DNA from: Rhabditoides inermis
Lineage: Eukaryota; Nematoda; Chromadorea; Rhabditida; Rhabditidae
Direction of reading: 5' to 3'
NCBI GenBank assembly: GCA_963966185.1
Contig: CAWZYM010000195.1
Location: 271,001-335,000, forward strand
DNA length: 64,000 nt
Shown in pieces: positions 13,281 through 24,315 of the stretch. The notes beneath the pieces are model-generated. The model had not been told where the DNA came from. It did no database searches and worked only from the letters and a program-made list of their open reading frames with translations. Numbering within the stretch: position 1 is the stretch's first letter; every line of letters starts with the position of its first letter. Made by a program: the position numbers and the translations under genes.

Positions 13281-13532
13281 TTTCACTATATTTACATTAT
13301 AACTACAATATTTCTGCATCTTTTTTTGCAAAACAAATTCCAGTATAACGACTTTCCACCTTCGATTTTTCCATCCCCGTTGCTAAACAGTGTAACCATG
13401 AACCATGTTTCACTTTGTAGTTGTGTCTTCTGTACTTTTCCTTTCCTTTTATACTATTCCTCATGCTCACTGATTGATCGATTGATCTCCTCTCCTCTCT
13501 CTTATCTCCTCATTCTCTCATTCTCCCCCCCG

Positions 13533-13559
<27 letters not shown>

Positions 13560-13581
<22 letters not shown>

Positions 13582-14310
13582 ACTCACACCAAGTTGGAAT
13601 CGCTCCGAGGCCTCTCCCGGAAAACGGCGACCACTTGCTAGAGGTGCAAAGTAGACGTCGTGTCGCCCCACATCACTGAAAAGAGTTCTCTTTGTCTACA
13701 AGAATCTCCATGTCCTTTCTTTGCCCTTTCCTCTTTTGCCCTTCCTCTGTCCCTCCCTATCCACTCACTCGTAGTTCGACCTCCGAGTCTTTGGGAGTGT
13801 GTCTGTTCCCTTATGGGCCTTCACACGCACTCCTGCGTTCCCGTCGCGCCCCGCAGCTCTCCTCAGCCGCGAGCCGACGGTTCGAACGCGTTTTGGTGGA
13901 GGAGGAGGGGTGGTGGGGCGACTCGAGTGTAACACTCTCATCACACCACCCACTGCCCCGCCCTCTCACACCAACAAGTGCTGACTGGTGCGGCATCCGA
14001 ACCAAGTGTCCACCACCACCACACAGTCAGCCACACATGTCGAGCTCCTGAAACGACAATCGATCAGCCTACTGTTGCCTTGTCACCCTCGCTCGCACTC
14101 ACCCTCGATTCGAGAGCGGCAGTCGAATAGGCAGCCGAAACAAGACTGCCCTATCTCCCTCCGAGAGAGAGCGAGAGACACTGAGTGGTCCGGCGGTAGA
14201 CGTATCACTGTCCGCCTCCGCTGACGCCACTCCTCCGCGATCCTCCGGGGAATCGAGCCCCCGGCGTCTCGCCGCGCACTCAAGCCGTAGCCGAGTACCA
14301 CACTGAAAGA
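13560..14310 (-). CDS. Array unit B, minus-strand exon group
   Basis: Contains the counterpart of the unit D first exon (reading ASAEADSD near 14225) and of its proline-rich exon (TPPPPP near 13905, then DGNA..R..KA.KG). Both keep the same frame as in unit D at 18.6-19.2 kb despite strong divergence, which argues for coding. It lies head-to-head with plus-strand exons starting near 14450; the shared noncoding-looking exon TTCAGAGTGACTTGCGGAC lies at 14448 here and again at about 19542 beside unit D. Product unknown. Confidence 0.35.
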
Positions 14311-14447
14311 GCAGTTTTATCATTTTGATGATGTTGATAGCAAGCTCAATTTCTCTTCGTTTCACTCTCACTTCTTTCACTACACCCTTCGTTTTGTGCG
14401 CGAGTGTCTATTTGGTAGTCGGACTTTTTAATGTTGTTTTTATTGAA

Positions 14448-15712
14448 TTCAGAGTGACTTGCGGACACTAGTGTGATGTAAGTTCTTTCGAGAAGTGTGC
14501 GGGTGTGTACGGATTGATGGATTGATTTATCGATTGATTGCCGGTTACTGCCAGAAGGCGACGACACGTGTGTGGTGGTGATATAGAGACTGCACGCCGA
14601 CAAGCCCGTTTCGCCAGTTTGTTGAATGTGAGTGAGGGAGAGAATGAGAGAGTGGGTGAGAAGGAGCGTGGCAGCTCTCAGGTTGCCTCCCCGGTCCACC
14701 TCCCTTAGTGAGATGAGGAGGATGCGGGCAAGTCGATCAAGGAAGAGACGCGTCAACAAGGTCTGTCCCTCGTCCTCCTCTCACTATTCACCTCAGTCGC
14801 AGTTCAGCGCCCATCTGCTCGGCTGGACGGACGACTTGTGGGCGGAGCGATGCCGCATCGACCCCCACACCGCCCTTCCATTCCCGGTCCGCCGCCGGCG
14901 TCCAAGCCTCGCCACACCAGCAGCGCCAACGGTGAGTCTGTTGTTCTATTTCATTACATCTAATATTGTTGCTAACTACCGTTGATATTATTTTAGTTTT
15001 GGTTGCAGACGAGTGTACGGCACTGCCCTTACTGCCGCCGCCGGTGGGACACTGGCCGCCTGCCTTCGCCTGTGCGATCCTCCTCCCGAAACCTCGCCAC
15101 ATCCCAGCCTAAACCAAATCCCACTCGCCCGCCCATGCCTATAAATGTGCTCTGCCCGATATGAGCTGTCCGTGGAAAAGGTGGTGGACATGAAGAGAGA
15201 ACGAGTGAACGATGAACACACAGGTGACCACCACGAAGCGTGTGCTGCCACGGCCACAGGCATATCTCGGGACAGTCGCCGGTTCGCGACACAATTGTGT
15301 GAGTGGCGGAAGCGGGATGTAACATGTAACTGAATCGAGTCGAGTTGAGAAATGAAAACAGTTGTGTAGTGTATGAATGCTGCAGATGGTGGTCGCTGGC
15401 TGGAGTAGTGGGTGGGCGGCGCGGTCAGGCGGCGCGGCCGAGAGAAAGGAGAGAGGGGGGACTGCGCCCACCGGCCAGAAGCGACAAACAGGTGAGCGAC
15501 AGAGAAGAACTCTAGCCGCACCTCGAAGACTGGTGAGTTCAGTGTTCTGTTCGAATACACATGTACACATGTTCTTATTGTAAAGGCACGAAGGGAGCAG
15601 CGCTGTTGTGGCTGGTGGATGAGAGGGAGACAGAGAGGAGATGGGAGCGCCGTCTGCTCGCCGACTGCAGCCAGGATCGAAGAGGACGACAAGCAACATT
15701 TTCCTCACGTGA
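14448..15712 (+). CDS. Array unit 2, plus-strand exon group
   Basis: Diverged copy of parts of 10.3-11.1 kb. Shared segments include an exon-like stretch at 14632-14760 aligned with the FER.PRE exon, the block ending GGTTCGCGACACAATTGTGT (10755 and 15282), an exon at about 15384-15490, and 15586-15711 with GTKGAALLW..DERE.ER. The last keeps frame with unit 1. Exon joins are uncertain. No family recognised. Confidence 0.4.
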
Positions 15713-15783
15713 GTTGTGTTTGCACGGTATGCTTTGAGACGGAAAGGAATGAGAACGTCCCACTTGTTAAGTTTCATCTCCGC

Positions 15784-15875
15784 CACTCCCCCTCATTTTA
15801 CCCTCCCCCTCTCCTCTCTCTCTCTCCCCCTCTCTCTCCCCTCTCTCTCCCCCTCTCTCTCCCCCCTCTCTCCCC

Positions 15876-15931
<56 letters not shown>

Positions 15932-15945
15932 TCTCCATCTCTCTC
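15784..15945. repeat. CT-rich microsatellite
   Basis: (CCCCTCTCTC)n grading into (TC)n. An equivalent tract occurs at the same place in the neighbouring minus-strand copies (13517-13583, 18154-18360). Confidence 0.85.
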
Positions 15946-16650
15946 ACTCACACCAAGTTGGTTTCGCTCCGTTCGCGCAGCTTCCTTGGCCGCTCCCAGC
16001 TGAGTGACCCTTCAGAATCACGTCCATGTCGCCCCACGTTAGCTGAAAAAAGATATCTTTAGCTACGCGTCTTTTCTCCATCCCCTTCTCCATCCCCTCT
16101 CCTCCCCCTATTCCCTCGTCCAGCTCCTTCTCCATCTCAGTTTTCCTCATTCTCTTCTCCTTCCCCTATCCACTCACCCGTAGTTCGAATGCTGGGTCTT
16201 GTGGAATGCAACCTGCCCCCCTCTTTTTTTTCTTCTTCTTTTTCCGGGGGGACTTCGTCAGGTCGCACTCCTGCGTTCCCGCCGGTGCAGCCGACTCTTG
16301 CGAGCCAGCAACCGACGGCTCGAACGCCTGTCAGTGTGAATGAAGGGGTGGTGGGCGAGTCGAGCCAGGCTCTGCTCGCGCCACCGACTGCCCCGCTCCT
16401 CCACACCGAGTGTCGCTTCCCCGCACCGGACGACCATCTGGTCGCCCCGGCGCGTCAACGACCCTGACTGCAAAGGGCGTGCGGCGAGCAAAACGCGTCG
16501 CACGCCCTCGCAACCAGCGGCACGGAGCGGGCATCTGAAACGACGCTCGGTTAGGCTACTGCTCGCTGGCCGTGCCATCTCGCACTCACCCGCTCGACTC
16601 GCGTGCCCTCGGCGTGTGACGGCGCGAGGTTAGTGCAGGCAGCCAGAAAG
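15946..16650 (-). CDS. Array unit C, minus-strand exon group
   Basis: Homologous to units A, B and D. The exon at about 15953-16045 (donor GTGTGAG, acceptor CAG) reads through with motif RERSETN, while the equivalents in A and D contain stops. The block after the GTTTCAG near 16540 keeps RSVPL.A.ACD, as in D, but runs into a stop before the proline-rich region. So this copy is intact in one exon and broken or differently spliced in another. Function unknown. Confidence 0.35.
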
Positions 16651-16766
16651 GACTGCGTGCACGAACCCCCCGCGTCTCTCCCCCAGGAGAGAACGCCCGA
16701 CGGAGTCCTCGTTCACCCGGCACAACCATACACCTGCAAATCATTCATTCTCTTCTCTCCACCTCA

Positions 16767-16805
<39 letters not shown>

Positions 16806-16954
16806 CCCCTTCCATCCATACTTGCAATACTACTATATGTCTCCGTTTTCCCCGTCACATTACATGTGAGGTTGGTATAATTCATTGTGTAACAGTTCAT
16901 TTCGTGGTATCTGTCGATTGTCGTTTCACTTGATGATGATCGATTGTAGGCTGG

Positions 16955-17447
16955 CCTGCGACGCTGCGCGATCTTTCGAGCGTGCGCCGAGGGAAAAGGA
17001 AAGCGCAGAAGGCGCTCTGGCGACGCGACGCCTCACTCAACAAACAACAACCGTCCGTTTCTCCAGATTACGTGGTTGGTGCAGTCGAATTCACACATGC
17101 CTTGCCCTCACATCAGCTATTCTCTCTCCCCTTGTGTTGAGAATGTGTGTTTCTGTGTTTGTCTCACTTATGCGTTTTCAACTGGTTATCATTTAGTGCG
17201 AGTGCGAGCGAATGCGGTCGGAGTCGGAGGAGGGGAGCAGTGAAGGAAGACCAACGATGAGAAGTGAGTGTATCAGTCTGCCTTCGATCATCACATGACA
17301 TGTTCAGTAGTTGAGTCGGTATGATTCTGATGTTCCATGTTTCGGCCCTGCGCGCGTTCACTTATTTCGACGACGTTCATTGATCATAGCTCGTCGGCAC
17401 TCTCGACCCCAAGCGTCGTCCAATGTGGTCTCTTTGCCTAGTGAATA
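16955..17447 (+). CDS. Array unit 3, plus-strand exon group with a stop
   Basis: Exon 1, about 16951-17070, reads ACDAARSFERAPRE, matching AARFERPPRE of unit 1. An exon at about 17197-17262 (Glu/Ser-rich, donor GTGAGT) joins in phase to one after ATCATAG near 17387 that ends in TAG at 17447. The C-terminal reading is Ser/Arg-rich. Short compared with unit 1; may be truncated. Confidence 0.4.
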
Positions 17448-18140
17448 GTCAGCGTGGCGATATGTTGGTAACATTTTTTTCGTCCAACCACGACGCGTAA
17501 CTGACGCATAACGTGCAAAGGGGTGTGCGGACCGCCTGCCCTACTTCAACCCAAGAGACGGACGCTGGGACGAGTGGTAGAATCATATTTACTGAACTCA
17601 ACAAGCAACTTATATACGATCCCTATCTCAAGGATGATCAGCGGAGGATGTGGTCATGTGATGCGGGGGCGGAGGAAGAATGTCAACATAGACATTGAAA
17701 TACACAAATGACTAATCATCAGATTATGAAATCTATGACTAATAGAAACTATACATCGTATCGGTTTCTACACAGGGGTGTGGTTCACTGGTCGGTGAAC
17801 AAATGGCATCGAATGTGACCGATTCATGTTGACTTAATGCCTAGGCAGTTGTGGTGTATCCGTCAATCCATCTACAAGTATCCCATGCTGATTTCAGTTG
17901 TCCTCTCTAGTCCACAGTGGGAGGAGGCGGCTTGCTCATGCAAGAGGGCGTCAGATCTATGCGCCCGGCTACCCATCTACTGGCCTTCCTTGTGTCTCTA
18001 GCTGCCTCGCAATAAAATTTTGTGAGCGTATGTTGTTCAATGAGTGTGTTGTCGTAGTTTTCATTATGTGTTTAGGAGAGAGAGGGTGTATTCCTTCGTC
18101 TCACTTGCTCAGTTTCTGTTCTGCTGCTCCCATAGTTTTC
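17448..18140. other. No firm feature
   Basis: One open stretch with plausible acceptor and donor near 17520-17575 may be a further plus-strand exon; otherwise nothing supportable. Confidence 0.3.
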
Positions 18141-18153
18141 GAATGTATCGAGA

Positions 18154-18360
18154 TCAGTCTCTCTCCCTCTCTCCCTCTCGCCCTCTCGCCCTCTCTCCCT
18201 CTCGCCCTCTCTCCCTCTCTCCGTCTTTCCTCCTCTCCGTCTCTCTCTCCCTCTCGCCCTCTCGCCCTCTCTCCCTCTCGCTCCCTCTCCCTCTCTCCCT
18301 CTCTCCCTCTCTCTCTCCCTCCCTCCCTCTCTCCCTCTCTCCCTCTCTCTCCTCTCTCTC
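18154..18360. repeat. CT-rich microsatellite
   Basis: About 200 bases of CTCTCCCTCTCGCC-type repeats immediately downstream of the unit D donor side. Open frames across it are artefacts. Confidence 0.85.
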
Positions 18361-18368
18361 ACTCACAC

Positions 18369-18520
18369 CGAAGTGGTTTGTCTCCGATTGGCGCAGCTTC
18401 TGTAGCCGCTCCCGGCTCACAGTGACCGCATCAAAGATCAATGTCCACATCGCCCCACGTCAATCTGAAAGATATAGTTATTTCGAGATTCTCCTCCTCC
18501 TCCTCCTCCTCCTCCTCCTC

Positions 18521-18564
<44 letters not shown>

Positions 18565-19006
18565 CGTCTCCCCCTGTTCACTCACCCGTAGTTCGACAAC
18601 CGGGTCGCATAGAGTGCGTCCTGCTCCCTTGAGGGCCTTCACAGAACGCAGTCTCGCGTTCCCGTCTCCTGACTCGACTCTCTCGCGAGCCGGCAGCTCA
18701 CGGCTCGAACGCGCTTGCGGTGGAGGGGGCGGGGTGGCGACGAGGTTCAAGTCAGACTCTCCTCGCGACACCGACTCCCCCGCCCTTCTCACACCGAGAG
18801 TGCCCCATACTCCACGACCGACGCTCCACTATGACAGAGTGGAACGCCGCCTCGTATGTATGAGTGCCAGTGCGCGGCGTGTGATTCATGATGACGTCAT
18901 CACACGCCGACGCAGCCAGCGGCACAGAACGTACACCTGAAACGACAGTCGGTTAGCGAACTGTTTCTCGCCCGTCTTCCCCCCCTCCCTCTCTCTCCCT
19001 CTCTCC

Positions 19007-19046
<40 letters not shown>

Positions 19047-19197
19047 CTCTCGCTCTCTCGTACTCACTCGCTCTTCTCTCGTGCCGATTTGAGTGCTCCT
19101 CGAAGGGGTGTGCACCGGCGACAGACTCGCCACCAGATCCACTATCGACTTCCACATGAGTCGTTCCATCATCACAGTCCGCCTCCGCAGACGCCAC
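18369..19197 (-). CDS. Array unit D, minus-strand exon group
   Basis: Best preserved of the four minus-strand groups. The first segment, about 19068-19197, reads ASAEADCDDG and is acidic. It joins in phase after GTTTCAG to about 18936-18805 (RSVPLAASACDD). A proline-rich exon about 18586-18750 (ATPPPPP, then DGNARLR..KALKG, donor GTGAGTG) follows. The last segment, 18369-18464, has stops in every frame near its acceptor, so the gene may be broken there or end differently. No ATG was found for the first segment. Product unknown, probably disordered. Confidence 0.4.
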
Positions 19198-19684
19198 TTG
19201 GAACCCCGGGGGTGTGAAGTCCCCGGCGTTTCACCACGCATCTATCCGGTAACTTCGGATGACACTAAAAGGGAATATATACTCTCTGGAGTAATGCTCT
19301 TAGCAGTTCCGGTTTGTTATAATGTATGTAGTTTTCTATTGTGTGGCATCTTTCGTTCTCTGTCTGTTTCACTCTCACTTCAAGAAAGAACGCAAAAGAA
19401 CGTTTCACCACACCCTGTATTTTGAATGCAAGTGCCTAAATGTTTAACAATCAGATTACATTCATATAATATTACATTTTTATTATGTTTATATTATAAT
19501 ATAGGCTCAATATTCCATTTCATTGAGCTCCTCACGCCATTCAGAGTGACTTGCGGACACTATTGTGATGTAAGCCTTCGCCTCGCCATCGCATGTCGAT
19601 TCGCTTCGAAAAATCGCAATTTCTTTCAAAATCTTGTGTTATTTGGTTTTGTATCGGGTTCAATTTATTCAAATATGCTAGGGT

Positions 19685-19900
19685 ATACACGACTACTAAT
19701 TTATTAGTAATAAATTAGTAATAAAAGAATATTACTGATATATTAGTAATATATCAGTAATAAACCATTTATTACTGATAAAATTTAGTATTAATAAAAA
19801 AGTACGACTAATTTATGAAAGTAATAAATTAGTGATAGATTTTACGAGTAATACAAAGATTATTAGTAATTTATGACTAATTTATTAGTAATAAATTCAA
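19685..19900. repeat. AT-rich TTAGTAATAAA palindromic repeat
   Basis: Many copies of TTTATTAGTAATAAA and its reverse complement in degenerate array; a smaller patch recurs at 20598-20720. Confidence 0.8.
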
Positions 19901-20268
19901 AATATTGTTTTGGTCCCGCGCAGAAATCCAGAGGGTACTGTCGTTCCCTACATCGTTTCGAAAAGTTTCCTGTTTATTCTTTCTCACATGTTTTTTTTGT
20001 TTGTATGTGAATGTGTTTTTCTCAAAGTTAACTTTTGTTGTTGATCAAAATATATGCATTCCAGCTGTAAATGTGGACATCGCCATCATGCCGTGCGTTT
20101 CCTCCGGCACGAACTTCAGATTCGGATGATGAATAAAGTGGGTTCTTTGAAAAATATTAGTTATTTATGTACATACTAATTTGTATGTAGTGCCTGTCAT
20201 GTTAACATATTATGTTTGCATCATATTGTTCGTTCATGATGATGATGATTGATAATTCATCTTTGCAG

Positions 20269-20421
20269 TGGGTCCGCTTCGAGACGTCATGTGCTTCGCG
20301 TCATTTCAAGATTTTCAAGTCAAGACGACTGGCTCCAATCAGAAGAAGACGTCGATTTCAAGAACAAGCGACATGCAACATCCCCTGATCCAAGACCCCT
20401 ATTGTTGTGTACATAAATAAA
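20269..20421 (+). CDS. Candidate terminal exon with polyadenylation signal
   Basis: After TTTGCAG at 20268 an open frame of 39 codons, Arg-rich, ends in TGA at 20386-20388. AATAAA follows at 20416-20421, and the sequence then turns T-rich. It could be the 3' end of the plus-strand partner of array unit D, whose shared 5' exon lies at about 19542. Joining exons between are not resolved. Confidence 0.35.
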
Positions 20422-21076
20422 CATGTTCATTCATTCTTTGTGGGTTTTTTTTGTAAATTGTGCTTTAATAGAGATTAGTGAATGTATTACGGAAAGGAAA
20501 CGAAAATGAACGCATGATGATTGAAAGAACGGGATCAGCCAGGAAAATTCAATGTCCGCATAGTTCTGTGATATAACGGAATCTGTTGCCATAACTCGGT
20601 AATTTATTAGTAATAAAAATTTATGAATTCATAGAATTTATTAGTAATTTCAATTTACGAATTCGTGACAGACCCTGTCACAGAGTTGTAAATTTTCCTA
20701 ATAAATTAGTAATAAATACTTATCAGAGTGTATATGTGATTTTGTGAAATGAAATAGTTCAGTGTGTACTCACTTTTTGTTGTATTTGGTCGATGTTTCG
20801 TTTCTGTTTCATTCGATTGGCATACATGATTATCTCATTGTGAAGAGAGAGCGGCACATGCTGTTTCTTCTTTCTTATTTCTTTGCCTGTCTCTCTTCTT
20901 CTATATTAAGAAAATATACTGTGTTCATGTTGGCATGAAGCCATTAGTTCTCTAGTCAACTTAGTCTGATGTACGTGTTTATCTCCCTTATTTTGTTTAT
21001 GTGTATGCACTAATTGTGATTGTGTGTTTTATATTATATATTTTGTGAGTCATTGCCTATTTTATTTTATTCATAG

Positions 21077-24000
21077 CGGAGAGCGACGGAGAGCTGAAAA
21101 GCGCTCTCCGGTTAGCTTGTGTCGGCCAACTCGCCTCAAGCAACGCTCTGCCGCGATTCGGTCAGCATGCATGTATGTATCATTCATCATACAATTCCTT
21201 TGTTTGTTGTGAGTCGTTAAGTGATTTAATCATGAATTCCCTGTTACTTTTTGACAATTCAAGTTGTTTGGATGCCAATCTCCTTATCCAACCCTTTACA
21301 CGAGTCAGATCGCTCGCTGTCTGACCACTCGGTGATCAACAATCACAATTTGCCCTCACGCGCAGAATTTAGCATCATGCTGAAAGTTGTAAATTTGAGC
21401 GAGAAAAAAACACTGCGATCGCGTGCGTGATTTTCAACAATTTTCAGTCGTCTCTCGCAATATGAAATTGAACAAGTAAACTAGCCCGCCGGCGGCCACA
21501 CTAGTTCCTCGGGACTCGGTCATTTGTGCATATCAACGCAATTGCGCAATGCATAAGTAATATTAATATATACTTGTAACGTATGCAATATTACTTGCGT
21601 TGCGTAGTTGTGTTTCGTACACCTGCGCCAATTTCAAATGGTCATGTATGATGCACACGCGTGCATTCCCCCCCCCCTCACCTCGTTTTCTCTTACAGAT
21701 GCTGTCTGCTCTGGCCGCCATCTCGAGCTCTCCACGCGCCTTCGCGCCGTCGACTCATCAGCCACTCCGCAGTATCCGCATCACTCGCCCGTCCACTCTT
21801 CAATTGTCTGCCGAGCCCAAGCCGCTATGCCAGTCGCTCCGAGATCCACGTGAGTCTGAAATGCCACTCACCATCCGTACATTTGCTAGTATCACCCCCG
21901 TTGTTTACATGTTTCCAACGCTGGTCTAGTTGATGGTCGTATGAGCTGATGCTGCTCATGGCTGGCGCCTGTCCCCTGTCTCACCCTGTCTCTTGCAGGT
22001 GGTGCGGGGAGTCTTCTCGGCTGACGGCGCTCGATCTGTTCGCTCCGCTCGCGTTACCGACTCCCCATCCAACGCCGATGAGCGTCTCCCTCGCGCTTGT
22101 CTGTTCTGCGTCGCCCTCGCCCGTTCCTGTCGTCTGTCCGGGTATGATCATGAAACCTAAAAGAGCTTACTATATATATATATATATATATCTGCCGCAC
22201 TCACTTGTCTCATGCCGACGCATTCAGGCAACCCTGTCGCGAGGTCCTGCTTCTGCTTCTTCTCCGTGACGGATGACTTCTCGCGTCGTGGGCGTCTCCG
22301 CTTCCGCGGCTGCATCTGTCCGTCCATCGATTGTCTGTCGGTCCACAGTCACTGCTCATCGCGTGGGCTGCTTGTGCTGCTGACCGTGCTCTCCTCTCCA
22401 TCCGAGGTGGGACACCTGTATGATGGTGTTTCATTAGCATTCTCATCCACATCGCTCGTCTCCCCCTGCTTGTCTCACTCACCCTGAATAACTACGTGTA
22501 TATGTAATAGTGTGCCACACGTTGTGTTTACGTTCCCGCCTCTCTCCAGTCTCTGTGGATGGGGCCGTCCGCACCGGCGTCGGCGAGACGAGCATCGCCT
22601 GGTGGCGGCGGCGATCCATGTCGTCCATGATCACCATCCACTCGTCTGCTCCGACGAGGAGGCCCTCGTGCACCAGACGGGAGTGCACCTCCAGCAACAC
22701 CTGCTCCGTCTTCCTCTTCCTCGCCTCCTGCCAATATATTTGTGTTCCCATCAATATTGCATGTACATGTATGTTTCACTTTCAACGTACAAATGCGAGT
22801 GGATGAATCACATTTGTATGTATGCTTCAATGATATTGTTTTCTAATTGTTGTCTAACGATTTCATTATAAATCTTTTTCTAGGCGGCTCGACGAAAATC
22901 GAGGCGAGGCTGCTCTCAGTCAATGGTGAGTCATTGCCCGGTTCGCTCTTCTTGTGCACTTCGGGTTCTTGTGATTGCGAATGTGATTCCCTCGTTGCTT
23001 TGTTTTCGTATTGTGTTCATTCATCCCCCCTCCTTGTTTTTCTCTGTCTCTCCCAACCTCTCTCAATCGCTGCTCCTCGGCTGGCTGCTCCTCTGCCTGC
23101 CCGTCCACGTGCTGCTGCTGCGCCGGCTCGTTCTGCTGCCGGGGCTGCTCCAGAGCCTGAGCCTGCTCCTCCTCCTCCTCCATTGCCACTCGCCGCGGCA
23201 TGGGTGCGACGTGCAGCTGCGTGAGGTGGAATGGCCGGGCGGCGACACGTCGCCTGTGTATTGTTGTGTTATTGGGATATTCCCTCCCCTTCCCTCCTTT
23301 CTTTCTTCCTCCTCTCCCTCTCTCCCCTCCCCTTTCTTCCTCCCTGCTCCCCATCTCTCTCTCTCCACTCACAATCCGATTGCTTCCGGAACGGCGAGCT
23401 GGGGGCGCTTGGCGTGGACGAGCCTGTTCCACGCCTCGGCCATTTCGGTGGTCGACCGAGGAGAATGCCTAAAAATCCGCCCTTGCCTCTCCTCTCTCTC
23501 CCCCCTCCTCCCTCCCCCTCTCTCTCTCTCTCCTCTCTCTCTCCCCCCCCCCCTCCTCCCTTCCTCTTTCTTACTCACTCTGTCGGGTCCTTGCCGATGG
23601 CGAGCAGGGCGGAGGTGGCAATCGAGAAGAGCCCGCAACTCTCGTTGTCGGACTGCTGCATCGCTGCCCCCTCCAGCAGGAACTCGGCGTCGTCGCCGAA
23701 GGCGCGGCGCAGCACGGCAGCCCACTCGGCAGACTGCAACACGCCCGCATTATTTCATCCCCCTCGATCCTCTCTCTCTCCCCCCCCCCCCTCTCTCTCT
23801 CTTTCTCTCTCTCTCCCCTCTCTCTTCCCTTCCTCTCTTCGCACCCTGTACGACTCCACAGCGTTCACGGAGTCGAACACAACCGCCTGCCTGGTGGCCG
23901 CGGTCCAGCGAACGGCCACGTAGTGGCCCTGGCTGTCGATGGCCCCCCTGGCCGCGTAGCGCGTTGCTTCATCCACGTAGGGCAAGTGCATCTGCAACAA

Positions 24001-24257
24001 TCTTCCCTATCACCATTCTCGCCTCTCTCTTCCCTGTTCCTCTCTGTGCGTGACTCTTCACTCTCCACTCACCACTTTGCACAAGTCTCCCTCGAGAAGA
24101 AGCGACCACTCGTCAGCCAACTGGGAGAAAATGCCGAACACTGGCACGCCCACAACCTCGTTCTCCCTTGCGCGCGAGATCGCGGCGACGGCCTCCTCGA
24201 TCTGGTCCGACGTCAACTGAAATGCGCATCTCTCACTTCTCATTCTCTCTCTCTCTT

Positions 24258-24315
<58 letters not shown>

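Noticed and set aside
14249..14300. tRNA-like T-arm (GGGGCTCGATTCCCC on the minus strand)
   Set aside because: The homologous position in the 19.2-kb copy lacks it, and no A-box or arms surround it.
22210..22419. Further minus-strand protease exon
   Set aside because: It would lie exactly antisense to plus-strand exon 22228-22406, and the frame can end at 22479 without it.
22545..22740. Extra plus-strand exon between 22406 and 22884
   Set aside because: In the required phase it hits a stop, and the neighbours join in phase without it; the minus-strand reading is better.
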